Shown piece by piece: positions 1-5,680 of a DNA stretch of 5,680 bases (positions within the stretch are counted from its first letter, which is position 1; every line of letters begins with the position of its first letter). The DNA is from Acidobacteriaceae bacterium (GTDB lineage Bacteria > Acidobacteriota > Terriglobia > Bryobacterales > Bryobacteraceae). The notes beneath the pieces are model-generated. The model was not told the DNA's origin, did no database searches, and saw only the letters and a list, made by a program, of their open reading frames with translations. Location: assembly GCA_019245255.1 (NCBI GenBank), contig JAFARV010000283.1:1-5680 (forward strand), in the 5' to 3' direction. A program made the translations under genes and the position numbers.

Positions 1-361
1 GATTGTATACGTCGTGGGTGCCGTCGGGAAGCCCGGTAGCTTTATTCTCCAGGATCCTCAATCGGGGATAACGGTGTTACAGGCAATAGCCATGGCCGAG
101 GGTCTAAACGGTGTGGCTGCCGCGAACCGCAGTCTGGTTATTCGACATCCGCCCGGCCAGCAGAGAGAGCTGATCCCGATTGATGTGGGCAGATTGATGA
201 AGGGCAAGAGTGAAGATCGAGAGCTTCAGGCGAATGACATCTTGTTCGTTCCAGAAAGTCAATCAAAGAAGACTATGCAAGCACTTGCCCGTACCGCGGA
301 GCAAAGCGTAGCTGAAATCAGTGGCTATGGGCTTGGGCTCAGGGTCGCGGGTACAAAGTAA
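1..361 (+). CDS. Polysaccharide export protein with SLBB domain, C-terminal part (5' truncated)
   Basis: The reading frame is open from base 2 and ends at TAA 359-361, giving 119 residues; the start lies outside the window. The visible part opens with YVVGAVGKPGSF, the typical beginning of a soluble-ligand-binding beta-grasp (SLBB) repeat, followed by ITVLQAIAMAEGL and, after a charged stretch, LQANDILFVPES. This is the standard end of an SLBB unit in Wza/GumB-type export proteins. About 30 residues follow (SKKTMQALARTAEQ, then a Gly/Leu-rich end). In Wza the C-terminal segment forms the outer-membrane helix; a similar role here is inference only. Family proteins are periplasmic or outer-membrane components that carry polysaccharide to the cell surface. 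An internal GTG at 14 is in frame but lies within the domain and is not a start. The N-terminal Poly_export domain and lipoprotein signal cannot be judged. The family call is firm; the precise export system is unknown. Confidence 0.88.
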   Translation, partial: IVYVVGAVGKPGSFILQDPQSGITVLQAIAMAEGLNGVAAANRSLVIRHPPGQQRELIPIDVGRLMKGKSEDRELQANDILFVPESQSKKTMQALARTAEQSVAEISGYGLGLRVAGTK

Positions 362-370
362 GCTCCCCTA

Positions 371-403
371 TGCGTGTTCCACGCAGCCGCAGGAGCGGTT
401 GCG
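371..403 (+). other. Two overlapping, mutually exclusive hairpins in the intergenic spacer
   Basis: The 90-base spacer between the export gene and the fusion gene contains two inverted repeats. The first, 371-385, is TGCGTG-TTC-CACGCA, a perfect 6-bp stem with a 3-base loop. The second, 382-403, is CGCAGCCGC-AGGA-GCGGTTGCG, a 9-bp stem (one G-U pair) with a 4-base loop. Bases 382-385 belong to both stems, so only one can form at a time. No T-run follows, so this is not a canonical intrinsic terminator. The second loop and stem contain an AGGAG sequence (391-395) with no usable start just downstream. It may act in RNA stability, pausing or attenuation, or may be chance. No convincing -35/-10 promoter was seen in the spacer. 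Confidence 0.45.
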
Positions 404-440
404 ACTCACCCGACGAGCATTGAAGTAACACGATTCAGAC

Positions 441-445
441 AGAGG
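441..445 (+). promoter_or_regulatory. Ribosome binding site that decides the start of the fusion gene
   Basis: AGAGG lies six bases before ATG 452. It supports ATG 452 over the in-frame GTG at 374, which would add 26 residues of non-conserved sequence ahead of the Rossmann-fold start. Confidence 0.6.
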
Positions 446-451
446 CAAACC

Positions 452-2137
452 ATGACACATGAGCCACGTGTAGCTGTTGTAGGTTGTGGGTATTGGGGGA
501 AGAACCTGGTCCGTAATTTTCACGAACTAGGGCATCTAGAGCTAATTTGTGACGTCGATGGAGATCGGCCACGTCATTTGGCGGCGCAATACAGCGTGTC
601 ATATACGCCGGACTATGAGGCGGTCCTGCGCAACCCCTTAATCGAGGGCATTGCGATCGCGGCACCTGCGGTCCGTCATTATGAGCTGGCTCAAAAAGCA
701 ATGCTGGCGGGGAAAGACGTATTTGTAGAAAAGCCGCTCGCACTTCATGTTGAGCACGGCGAGGAGCTTCTGCAACTTTCGAAGAGACTTGGCCGGATCT
801 TAATGGTAGGACATATTTTGCAATACCATCCGGCTATGGTTGAACTCGGCCGGATGATTCGCGCAGGTGAATTAGGAAAAATACAATACGTTTATTCATC
901 GCGCCTGAACCTCGGCAAGCTTCGGACGGAGGAGAACATTTTATGGAGTTTCGCTCCACACGACATCTCAGCCATAGTGGGATTGTTGGGTGAAGCGCCG
1001 GTCACGGTCTGCGCTCGCGGCGCTGGGTATCTAAACCACGAAATCTCCGACACGACACTAAGTACCTTCGACTTTGCGAGCGGTGTGAAGGCTCACATTT
1101 TTGTGAGTTGGCTGCATCCATTCAAGGAGCAGAAGTTAGTTGTTGTTGGTGAACGAAAGATGGCCGTGTTCGATGATACCGAAACCGAGCACAAGCTGGT
1201 GACTTATCCGCATCGAATCGACTGGGTTGACCGTGTCCCCGTAGCGCGTAAAGCGGACCGTGAAATCGTTCAGGTAGATAATGGCGAGCCATTGCGCCTG
1301 GAGTTGGAACACTTTCTAAATTGCATTACGAATCGCCAACGGCCTCGCACGGATGGTGAAAATGGCCTTCAGGTGCTTCGCATACTCGACGCGTGCGAGC
1401 GATCCATGAAGCAGCACGGGGACGCGATGCCCTTGTTGGCACAGCCGAAACGTTATGAGGTTCACCCAACCGCCGTTGTCGATCAACCTTGCCAAGTGGG
1501 CGACGGAACACATATCTGGCACTTTTCACATGTAATGGCGAATTGTAGTCTGGGGAGAAACTGCAATCTCGGACAGAACGTTCACATCGCCCCGGGCGTC
1601 ACGATTGGAAATAACGTGAAAATCCAGAACAATGTTTCCGTCTATACTGGCGTTGAGCTCGAAGATGACGTGTTCTGTGGCCCGTCGATGGTATTCACGA
1701 ATGTAATTAATCCGCGTAGCAAGGTAAATCGTAAAAACGAGTATCTACCAACTCTGGTGAAACGTGGTGCAACATTGGGTGCGAATAGCACAATCGTTTG
1801 TGGAGTAACGATAGGTGCGTATGCTTTCATCGCAGCTGGAGCGGTCGTCACGCGGGATGTCCCGGAGTATGCGCTGATGATGGGTGTGCCAGCAAAGCAG
1901 GTGGGTTGGATCTGCGAATGCGGCCAACGGCTATATATTGCGGCTAAGCCTAAAGCATTTTCAACTGCTGAGCGCGCGGCACGCAACGGCAGGTCGAATC
2001 TCACCGCAACGACCTGCGATGCATGCGGGCTGGCTTATGAACTTGAAGGATCAGGCCTTAGGAGGGCGGAGTTCAGAGCATCCGAGGCGCACGCGATGAT
2101 GTCGAACGGTGCAGCGCAACTTGCCGCGAGAGCGTAG
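452..2137 (+). CDS. Fused sugar-nucleotide dehydrogenase (Gfo/Idh/MocA) and N-acetyltransferase (left-handed beta-helix)
   Basis: 561 residues from ATG 452, chosen because AGAGG precedes it and the Rossmann strand begins at residue 6. Residues 6-122 are an NAD(P)-binding domain with GCGYWG (11-16) and the family EKP motif (93-95, Lys94). Residues 123-328 are the Gfo/Idh/MocA catalytic domain with GHILQYHP (120-127) and WSFAPHD (165-171, His170 the likely catalytic histidine). Residues 336-485 form hexapeptide-repeat coils (IGNNVKIQNNVSVYTG, VKRGATLGANSTIVCG) typical of WbpD/WlbB 3-N-acetyltransferases. The tail has C488-x-C490 and C522-xx-C525, a possible zinc ribbon. Separate homologues, WbpB/WlbA and WbpD/WlbB, oxidise C3 of UDP-GlcNAcA and later acetylate the 3-amino group in the cytoplasm. 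The aminotransferase that acts between these two steps is not part of the fusion and is not in the window. The WbpI-like epimerase downstream supports this pathway. A related 3-acylamino sugar, including a dTDP-linked one, is the main alternative. Domain calls are firm; the substrate is inferred. Confidence 0.9.
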   Translation: MTHEPRVAVVGCGYWGKNLVRNFHELGHLELICDVDGDRPRHLAAQYSVSYTPDYEAVLRNPLIEGIAIAAPAVRHYELAQKAMLAGKDVFVEKPLALHVEHGEELLQLSKRLGRILMVGHILQYHPAMVELGRMIRAGELGKIQYVYSSRLNLGKLRTEENILWSFAPHDISAIVGLLGEAPVTVCARGAGYLNHEISDTTLSTFDFASGVKAHIFVSWLHPFKEQKLVVVGERKMAVFDDTETEHKLVTYPHRIDWVDRVPVARKADREIVQVDNGEPLRLELEHFLNCITNRQRPRTDGENGLQVLRILDACERSMKQHGDAMPLLAQPKRYEVHPTAVVDQPCQVGDGTHIWHFSHVMANCSLGRNCNLGQNVHIAPGVTIGNNVKIQNNVSVYTGVELEDDVFCGPSMVFTNVINPRSKVNRKNEYLPTLVKRGATLGANSTIVCGVTIGAYAFIAAGAVVTRDVPEYALMMGVPAKQVGWICECGQRLYIAAKPKAFSTAERAARNGRSNLTATTCDACGLAYELEGSGLRRAEFRASEAHAMMSNGAAQLAARA

Positions 2138-2156
2138 CCGGTTTACGAATCTGCCA

Positions 2157-3278
2157 ATGTTGAAGTTTCTGACAGTGGTCGGTGCGCGGCCTCAGTTTAT
2201 CAAGAGCGCTCCTGTCTCGAGATGTTTAAGAAGATCCGCGACGGAAGTGCTGCTGCACACAGGACAGCATTATGACGACAACATGAGTCAAGTGTTTTTT
2301 CGCGAGCTGGGCATCCCCGAACCTGATTACAACCTTAATATAGGTTCTGGTAGTCATGGCGCTCAAACCGGGCAGATGCTTGAGAAGATTGAAGATGTTC
2401 TGCGTCGGGAAACGCCCGATTGCGTGCTCGTCTATGGAGATACAAACTCAACTTTAGCAGGTGCGCTGGCCGCCGTGAAACTTCACATTCCGGTTGCTCA
2501 CGTTGAAGCAGGGCTGAGAAGTTTCAACCGGCGGATGCCCGAAGAAATTAACCGAATCCTGGCGGATCATATTTCGTCTTTTCTCTTCTGTCCGACTCAG
2601 ACTGCAGTAGACAATCTGGTTGCAGAAGGAATCAATGCCGGGACCTACTTGGTCGGTGACGTTATGTACGACGCGCTGACCTCGAGTCTAAGGCGCGCAG
2701 AAGACTTATCCAAAATACTTGATCGCCTTCAATTGGAGCCGAAGAATTACATAGTCGCAACCATCCACAGAGCTGAGAACACGGACGACCCAATCGCTCT
2801 CGAAAACATTTGCTCTGCTTTAAAAGAACTGGCGCAGCGAGGCGAGAGGATTGTTTTCCCAGCACACCCGCGAACGGCCGCGCGTCTCGAGGCAATGGAA
2901 GCACGCGAGTCACTGGAAGACATTGTCATTCCGCCTGCATCCTACTTAGACATGCTGCTGCTTCAAAGCAGCTCAAAGCTGATTATCACTGATTCGGGAG
3001 GCATGCAGAAAGAGGCTTTTTGGCTTTCTATTCCATGCGTCACTGTACGTTGTGACACCGAATGGATCGAGACAGTCAAGAGCGGTTGGAACATTCTTAC
3101 TGGCCCAGACCGACGAAAGATCTTGGAGGCGGTTGAATGGTTTTCCACGAATCGCCCTCGTAACGTGTTGACGGCTGAGGACGGCAAAGCATCAGATCGT
3201 ATAACCGCGATCCTTTCTCAAATGAGTGCCGCCGGCCAGAACTGCACCTATGTCGAGGGCCCGGGAGTCCCCGTTTGA
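2157..3278 (+). CDS. wecB: UDP-N-acetylglucosamine 2-epimerase family, non-hydrolysing (WbpI-like)
   Basis: 373 residues, the normal length for the family. ATG 2157 is preferred because the protein then starts MLKFLTVVGARPQFIK, as homologues do; GTG 2109 in the same frame would add 16 unrelated residues inside the previous gene. Visible motifs are GARPQFIK (9-16), GDTNST (94-99, Asp95), HVEAGLR (115-121, Glu117), RMPEEINR (126-133), TIHRAEN (202-208, His204), PAHPRT (235-240) and TDSGGMQKEA (278-287); together these form the two-domain GT-B-like active site that inverts C2 of UDP-linked 2-acetamido sugars. Near residues 301-314 it reads TEWIETVKSGWNIL rather than the TERPE form of classical WecB. 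I associate the TEW form with O-antigen-locus enzymes such as WbpI, which epimerises UDP-2,3-diacetamido-glucuronate. The gene starts 19 bases after the previous stop and lacks a good Shine-Dalgarno sequence, so translational coupling is likely. Making UDP-ManNAc by acting on UDP-GlcNAc is the alternative. The symbol denotes the family. Confidence 0.9.
   Translation: MLKFLTVVGARPQFIKSAPVSRCLRRSATEVLLHTGQHYDDNMSQVFFRELGIPEPDYNLNIGSGSHGAQTGQMLEKIEDVLRRETPDCVLVYGDTNSTLAGALAAVKLHIPVAHVEAGLRSFNRRMPEEINRILADHISSFLFCPTQTAVDNLVAEGINAGTYLVGDVMYDALTSSLRRAEDLSKILDRLQLEPKNYIVATIHRAENTDDPIALENICSALKELAQRGERIVFPAHPRTAARLEAMEARESLEDIVIPPASYLDMLLLQSSSKLIITDSGGMQKEAFWLSIPCVTVRCDTEWIETVKSGWNILTGPDRRKILEAVEWFSTNRPRNVLTAEDGKASDRITAILSQMSAAGQNCTYVEGPGVPV
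3263..3267 (+). promoter_or_regulatory. Ribosome binding site for the flippase TTG start
   Basis: GGGAG lies inside the end of the epimerase gene, seven bases before TTG 3275. It is the best ribosome site upstream of the first transmembrane helix of the flippase, and so favours TTG 3275 over the in-frame TTG 3389, GTG 3419 and ATG 3431. Confidence 0.5.
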
Positions 3279-4684
3279 CCCGGAATTCGTTTGCTGCGAG
3301 TGCACCGACGACAACTCCAAAGACAGATACATCTCAGGGAGGCTTTGCCCGGACTCGCCAGTCCAGGTTTCAATCGTTCTGTGGCTTATTGCTCAGGAAG
3401 AACGGCTTTGCGCGCCGGGTGTTCGTACTGATGTTTGGAACAGCATTAGCCCAGTTACTAAGCTTAGCGGCGGCGCCGGTTTTAAGTCGAATGTTTCGTC
3501 CGGAAGACTTTGGTGCCTTCGCTCTGTACGCGACGATTGTAATGATTGCCCTGCCGCTCGTGAGTGCACGCTATGAGATGGCGATTGTACCCGCCGAAAC
3601 CGACGACGAAGCCTCCGGGTTGGTTTTACTATGTTGTTTCGTTGCCCTGATCGCCGGGATATGTGCCATTCTCGTCTTACAGTGGCCGCTACTTATCCGG
3701 GCTGTGGGTCTGCGCGCGCTATCAAGATGGCCATTGATCATTGCCATAGGCATTGTACTTAACGGCATTTATCAGGCATTTATTCAATTCGAGACACGGG
3801 AGCGTCGCTTTCGAGCAATTGCCAATTCCTCGATATCTCAATCGGGAGGAGCGGCAGCAGTTCAAGTCTCGGCGGGGTTCCTTCGCGCGTCAGGAGCCTT
3901 AGGGCTTATTGCCGGGCAAGTTGCGGGAACTGTTCTTGGCGTTGTCGCTGTTCACCGAGGTGCGAGGAGGGCCTTATTGATCTGGAACAGGCGGAACAGC
4001 CAACGACGATTCGCGGCCTTGAAAGGACTTGCCTGGAAATACCGTACGTATCCGCTATTTCTCCCTTGGGGTGGATTCGTCAACGCGTTAGCTCAAAAGA
4101 TTCCTGTGATACTAATCTCGGCGTATTACGGCCCCTTCTTTCTGGGTCTTTATGCTGTCGCTGACAGACTCCTGAGGACGCCAACCACGTTGATCGGTCA
4201 GTCTTCTGCTCAGGTGCTATTTCAGAAGATGACTGAGCCTCACATTAAAGCGAAAATGCCACGTGTACTACCGGTCTGGGCAGCCGGAATGAGTGTCTTG
4301 GCCATCTTACCCTTTTCGATGTTTTACATTTTTTGCCGACCGTTATTTGCATTTGCTCTCGGAAGGCAGTGGATTGAAGCAGGCACTGTAGGTGCGGTTC
4401 TGATTCCCATTTACTGGGGCGCCCTGGTGGTATCCCCCATATCGACTCTCCTGATTGTTGCTAACCGTCAGGCATTATTACTTGGCATCCAGATGTTAGG
4501 TCTAGGAGGTAGTCTTGCTTCATTCTGGTTCGGGCATCACTTTTCTTGGGGCGCCCTGCAGACACTTATACTCTACTCTTCTGTTCAGGCAGGAGTTTAC
4601 GTCATTTACTATGGAGCCCTGATCGCAACCGCAAAGTCCATTGCGCGCCGCCAAACGGAGGTGCTGCCCATATGTGCGGTATAG
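3275..4684 (+). CDS. Polysaccharide flippase, Wzx/MATE-like (MVF superfamily) multi-pass membrane protein
   Basis: 469 residues, close to the usual 420-500 of this family. It is strongly hydrophobic, with about 11-12 likely membrane helices; clear ones include roughly 49-68, 80-98, 115-136, 152-170, 205-226, 272-292, 334-354, 371-396 and 428-452. Typical family sequences are FGTALAQLLSLAAAPVLSRMF (split here around residue 66), PEDFGAFALYATIV, SARYEMAIV (97-105) and GLYAVADRLLRTPTTLIGQS (291-310), seen in O-antigen flippases. Such proteins turn undecaprenyl-diphosphate-linked repeat units from the inner to the outer leaflet of the cytoplasmic membrane. The TTG start overlaps the epimerase stop by four bases (TTGA) and has a GGGAG site. 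It gives an unusually long, Ser/Thr- and Arg-rich hydrophilic N-terminus of about 46 residues before helix 1, so a later start (TTG 3389 or GTG 3419) is possible. The substrate cannot be read from the sequence. Confidence 0.88.
   Translation: MTRNSFAASAPTTTPKTDTSQGGFARTRQSRFQSFCGLLLRKNGFARRVFVLMFGTALAQLLSLAAAPVLSRMFRPEDFGAFALYATIVMIALPLVSARYEMAIVPAETDDEASGLVLLCCFVALIAGICAILVLQWPLLIRAVGLRALSRWPLIIAIGIVLNGIYQAFIQFETRERRFRAIANSSISQSGGAAAVQVSAGFLRASGALGLIAGQVAGTVLGVVAVHRGARRALLIWNRRNSQRRFAALKGLAWKYRTYPLFLPWGGFVNALAQKIPVILISAYYGPFFLGLYAVADRLLRTPTTLIGQSSAQVLFQKMTEPHIKAKMPRVLPVWAAGMSVLAILPFSMFYIFCRPLFAFALGRQWIEAGTVGAVLIPIYWGALVVSPISTLLIVANRQALLLGIQMLGLGGSLASFWFGHHFSWGALQTLILYSSVQAGVYVIYYGALIATAKSIARRQTEVLPICAV
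4657..4662 (+). promoter_or_regulatory. Strong ribosome binding site for the asnB-like gene
   Basis: GGAGGT lies within the last codons of the flippase gene, nine bases before ATG 4672. It is the best Shine-Dalgarno sequence in the window and confirms a start that overlaps the flippase stop by 13 bases. Confidence 0.7.
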
Positions 4685-5680
4685 CCGGACTCATTCATTG
4701 CGGGCAACCGGTGGACGCTTTGCTAGCGAAGCGTATGACGGATCTGGTCAGCTATCGTGGGCCGGACGATCAAGGATTCGCGTGCTGGGGTCAAGTTACT
4801 AATGCCGCCATGTTGCCCTCACCCAAGACTCATTGGCCAAGTACTTCACGAAATGATGCGGGCGGTGGATTTCTTAGGACAGGCGGTGTGGTGCTTGGGC
4901 ATCGCCGTCTATCGATCCTGGATCTGACTGATGCGGGTCATCAGCCGATGGTGTCAGGAGATGGTCGCTTCTGGATCGTATTTAACGGCGAGATTTATAA
5001 CTATGTGGAACTACAGCGCGAGCTGGCAGCGGCTGGATACGAATTTAAGTCGAGTGGCGATACAGAAGTGATTCTGGCGGCTTATGCTCATTGGGGTAAA
5101 GACTGCCTCCATCGATTCAACGGAATGTGGGGACTCGTCATTCTTGATACCGATCGAAATACCCTGTTCGCAAGCAGGGATCGATTTGGGGTCAAGCCCC
5201 TTTACTGGGCCGTAGACACCGACCGGTTCGGTTTCGGATCTGAAATCAAGCAACTTAGGGCGGCAAACTTTGGAACGGGGCGCGCGGACCGCTTTCGCGT
5301 CGCACAATTTCTTCTTTACCAAAGGTCAAATGCCGAATCCGAAACAATGTTTGAGGGTATTCGCCAGCTGCTACCCGGCGAAGCATTGCAATGGCAAATT
5401 GACAAAGGTACGGACGCAATCGAGACATACCGGTATTACAAGCCCAGTTACAACCGTGAAATGAAAGCAGACGGGTCACTTGATACATACCGTGAAGAAT
5501 TCAAACATCTTCTTCACGACGCGGTTAGGCTTCGATTAAGAAGCGACGTACCAGTCGGAACTTGCCTGAGCGGAGGATTAGACTCGTCGTCAATCGTACT
5601 TACCGCGAATCGTATTCTGGCGGTCAACAATGGGCATTGCAGACAGAAGTCCTTTACTTCTTGTTTCGAGGACCCTCGGT
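4672..5680 (+). CDS. asnB: Asparagine synthetase-like glutamine-hydrolysing amidotransferase (AsnB family), 3' truncated
   Basis: The frame is open from ATG 4672 to the window end: 336 residues of a protein usually about 600-650 long. Cys2 follows the initiator Met in MCGIAGL, the N-terminal nucleophile of class II glutamine amidotransferases. Other glutaminase residues are RGPDD (29-33), HRRLSILDL (77-85, Arg79), FNGEIYN (104-110) and SSGDTE (127-132, Asp130). RDRFGVKPLYW (169-179) and FGSEIKQL (188-195) complete the domain. The synthetase domain begins near 270 and has the ATP pyrophosphatase loop SGGLDSS (300-306). The family uses glutamine and ATP to amidate a carboxyl group, aspartate in the classical case. 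Residues about 36-72 form an insertion, roughly 30 residues longer than the same region of E. coli AsnB. The start overlaps the flippase gene by 13 bases. In a glycan cluster such proteins often amidate a sugar uronic acid, as proposed for WbpS-type enzymes; that is inference here, and true asparagine synthesis is not excluded. Confidence 0.92.
   Translation, partial: MCGIAGLIHCGQPVDALLAKRMTDLVSYRGPDDQGFACWGQVTNAAMLPSPKTHWPSTSRNDAGGGFLRTGGVVLGHRRLSILDLTDAGHQPMVSGDGRFWIVFNGEIYNYVELQRELAAAGYEFKSSGDTEVILAAYAHWGKDCLHRFNGMWGLVILDTDRNTLFASRDRFGVKPLYWAVDTDRFGFGSEIKQLRAANFGTGRADRFRVAQFLLYQRSNAESETMFEGIRQLLPGEALQWQIDKGTDAIETYRYYKPSYNREMKADGSLDTYREEFKHLLHDAVRLRLRSDVPVGTCLSGGLDSSSIVLTANRILAVNNGHCRQKSFTSCFEDPR

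Noticed and set aside
370..423. 17-codon leader ORF in the spacer
   Set aside because: It has no Shine-Dalgarno sequence and no run of regulatory codons; kept only as a remark under the hairpins.
374..451. GTG 374 as start of the fusion protein
   Set aside because: It would add 26 residues with no family resemblance and has no ribosome site; ATG 452 has AGAGG at good spacing and begins just before the Rossmann strand.
420..451. Possible -35-like TTGAAG before the fusion gene
   Set aside because: No -10-like element follows at 16-18 bases, so a promoter cannot be supported.
435..743. 102-residue antisense open frame
   Set aside because: It is opposite the Rossmann domain of the fusion gene, has a low-complexity translation and no ribosome site or motif.
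1642..2004. 120-residue antisense open frame
   Set aside because: It lies wholly opposite the conserved acetyltransferase domain, its translation shows no family motif, and it is best explained as a shadow of the sense gene.
2109..2156. GTG 2109 as start of the epimerase
   Set aside because: It would add 16 residues absent from the family and lies inside the upstream gene without a ribosome site; the conserved start matches ATG 2157.
3226..3576. 116-residue + strand frame overlapping the epimerase end and flippase start
   Set aside because: It conflicts with the flippase frame, whose membrane helices and family motifs run through the same bases; its cysteine-rich product has no recognisable domain.
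5011..5322. 103-residue antisense open frame
   Set aside because: It lies opposite the intact, conserved glutaminase domain of the AsnB-like gene and carries no motif of its own.

Overview
The window is an internal piece of a bacterial surface-polysaccharide (O-antigen, capsule or exopolysaccharide) biosynthesis and export cluster. All five genes lie on the + strand, closely packed or overlapping, which suggests one transcript. Moderate-to-high GC and the style of the truncated SLBB export protein (an Acidobacteriota-like C-terminal part) suggest a Gram-negative soil-type bacterium, possibly Acidobacteriota (Terriglobia). That taxonomic guess rests on recalled family resemblance and is tentative.

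Layout: (1) bases 1-361, the C-terminal part of an SLBB-domain polysaccharide export protein. (2) 362-451, a 90-base spacer with two overlapping, mutually exclusive hairpins. (3) 452-2137, a two-enzyme fusion: an N-terminal Gfo/Idh/MocA NAD(P)-dependent sugar dehydrogenase (WbpB/WlbA type) and a C-terminal left-handed beta-helix N-acetyltransferase (WbpD/WlbB type) with a four-cysteine tail. (4) 2157-3278, a non-hydrolysing UDP-GlcNAc 2-epimerase family protein with WbpI-like features. (5) 3275-4684, a Wzx-like multi-pass polysaccharide flippase with a TTG start. (6) 4672 to the window end, the first 336 residues of a glutamine-hydrolysing asparagine synthetase-like amidotransferase (AsnB family).

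Working model (inference): the fusion and the epimerase fit steps 2, 4 and 5 of the route UDP-GlcNAcA -> 3-keto -> 3-amino -> 3-acetamido -> 2-epimer, which yields UDP-ManNAc3NAcA-type diacetamido uronic acids. The AsnB-like protein could amidate the carboxyl group of such a sugar. The flippase moves the lipid-linked repeat unit across the inner membrane and the SLBB protein belongs to the export apparatus. The aminotransferase (WbpE/WlbC type) and the UDP-GlcNAc 6-dehydrogenase (WbpA type) are not in this window and would be expected nearby.

I found no RNA genes, CRISPR arrays, insertion sequences, attachment sites or origins. The window looks like a fairly ordinary glycan cluster. The enzyme fusion, the AsnB-like protein with a large insertion, and the hairpin pair are the points most worth a second look; I do not see evidence for a wholly new system.
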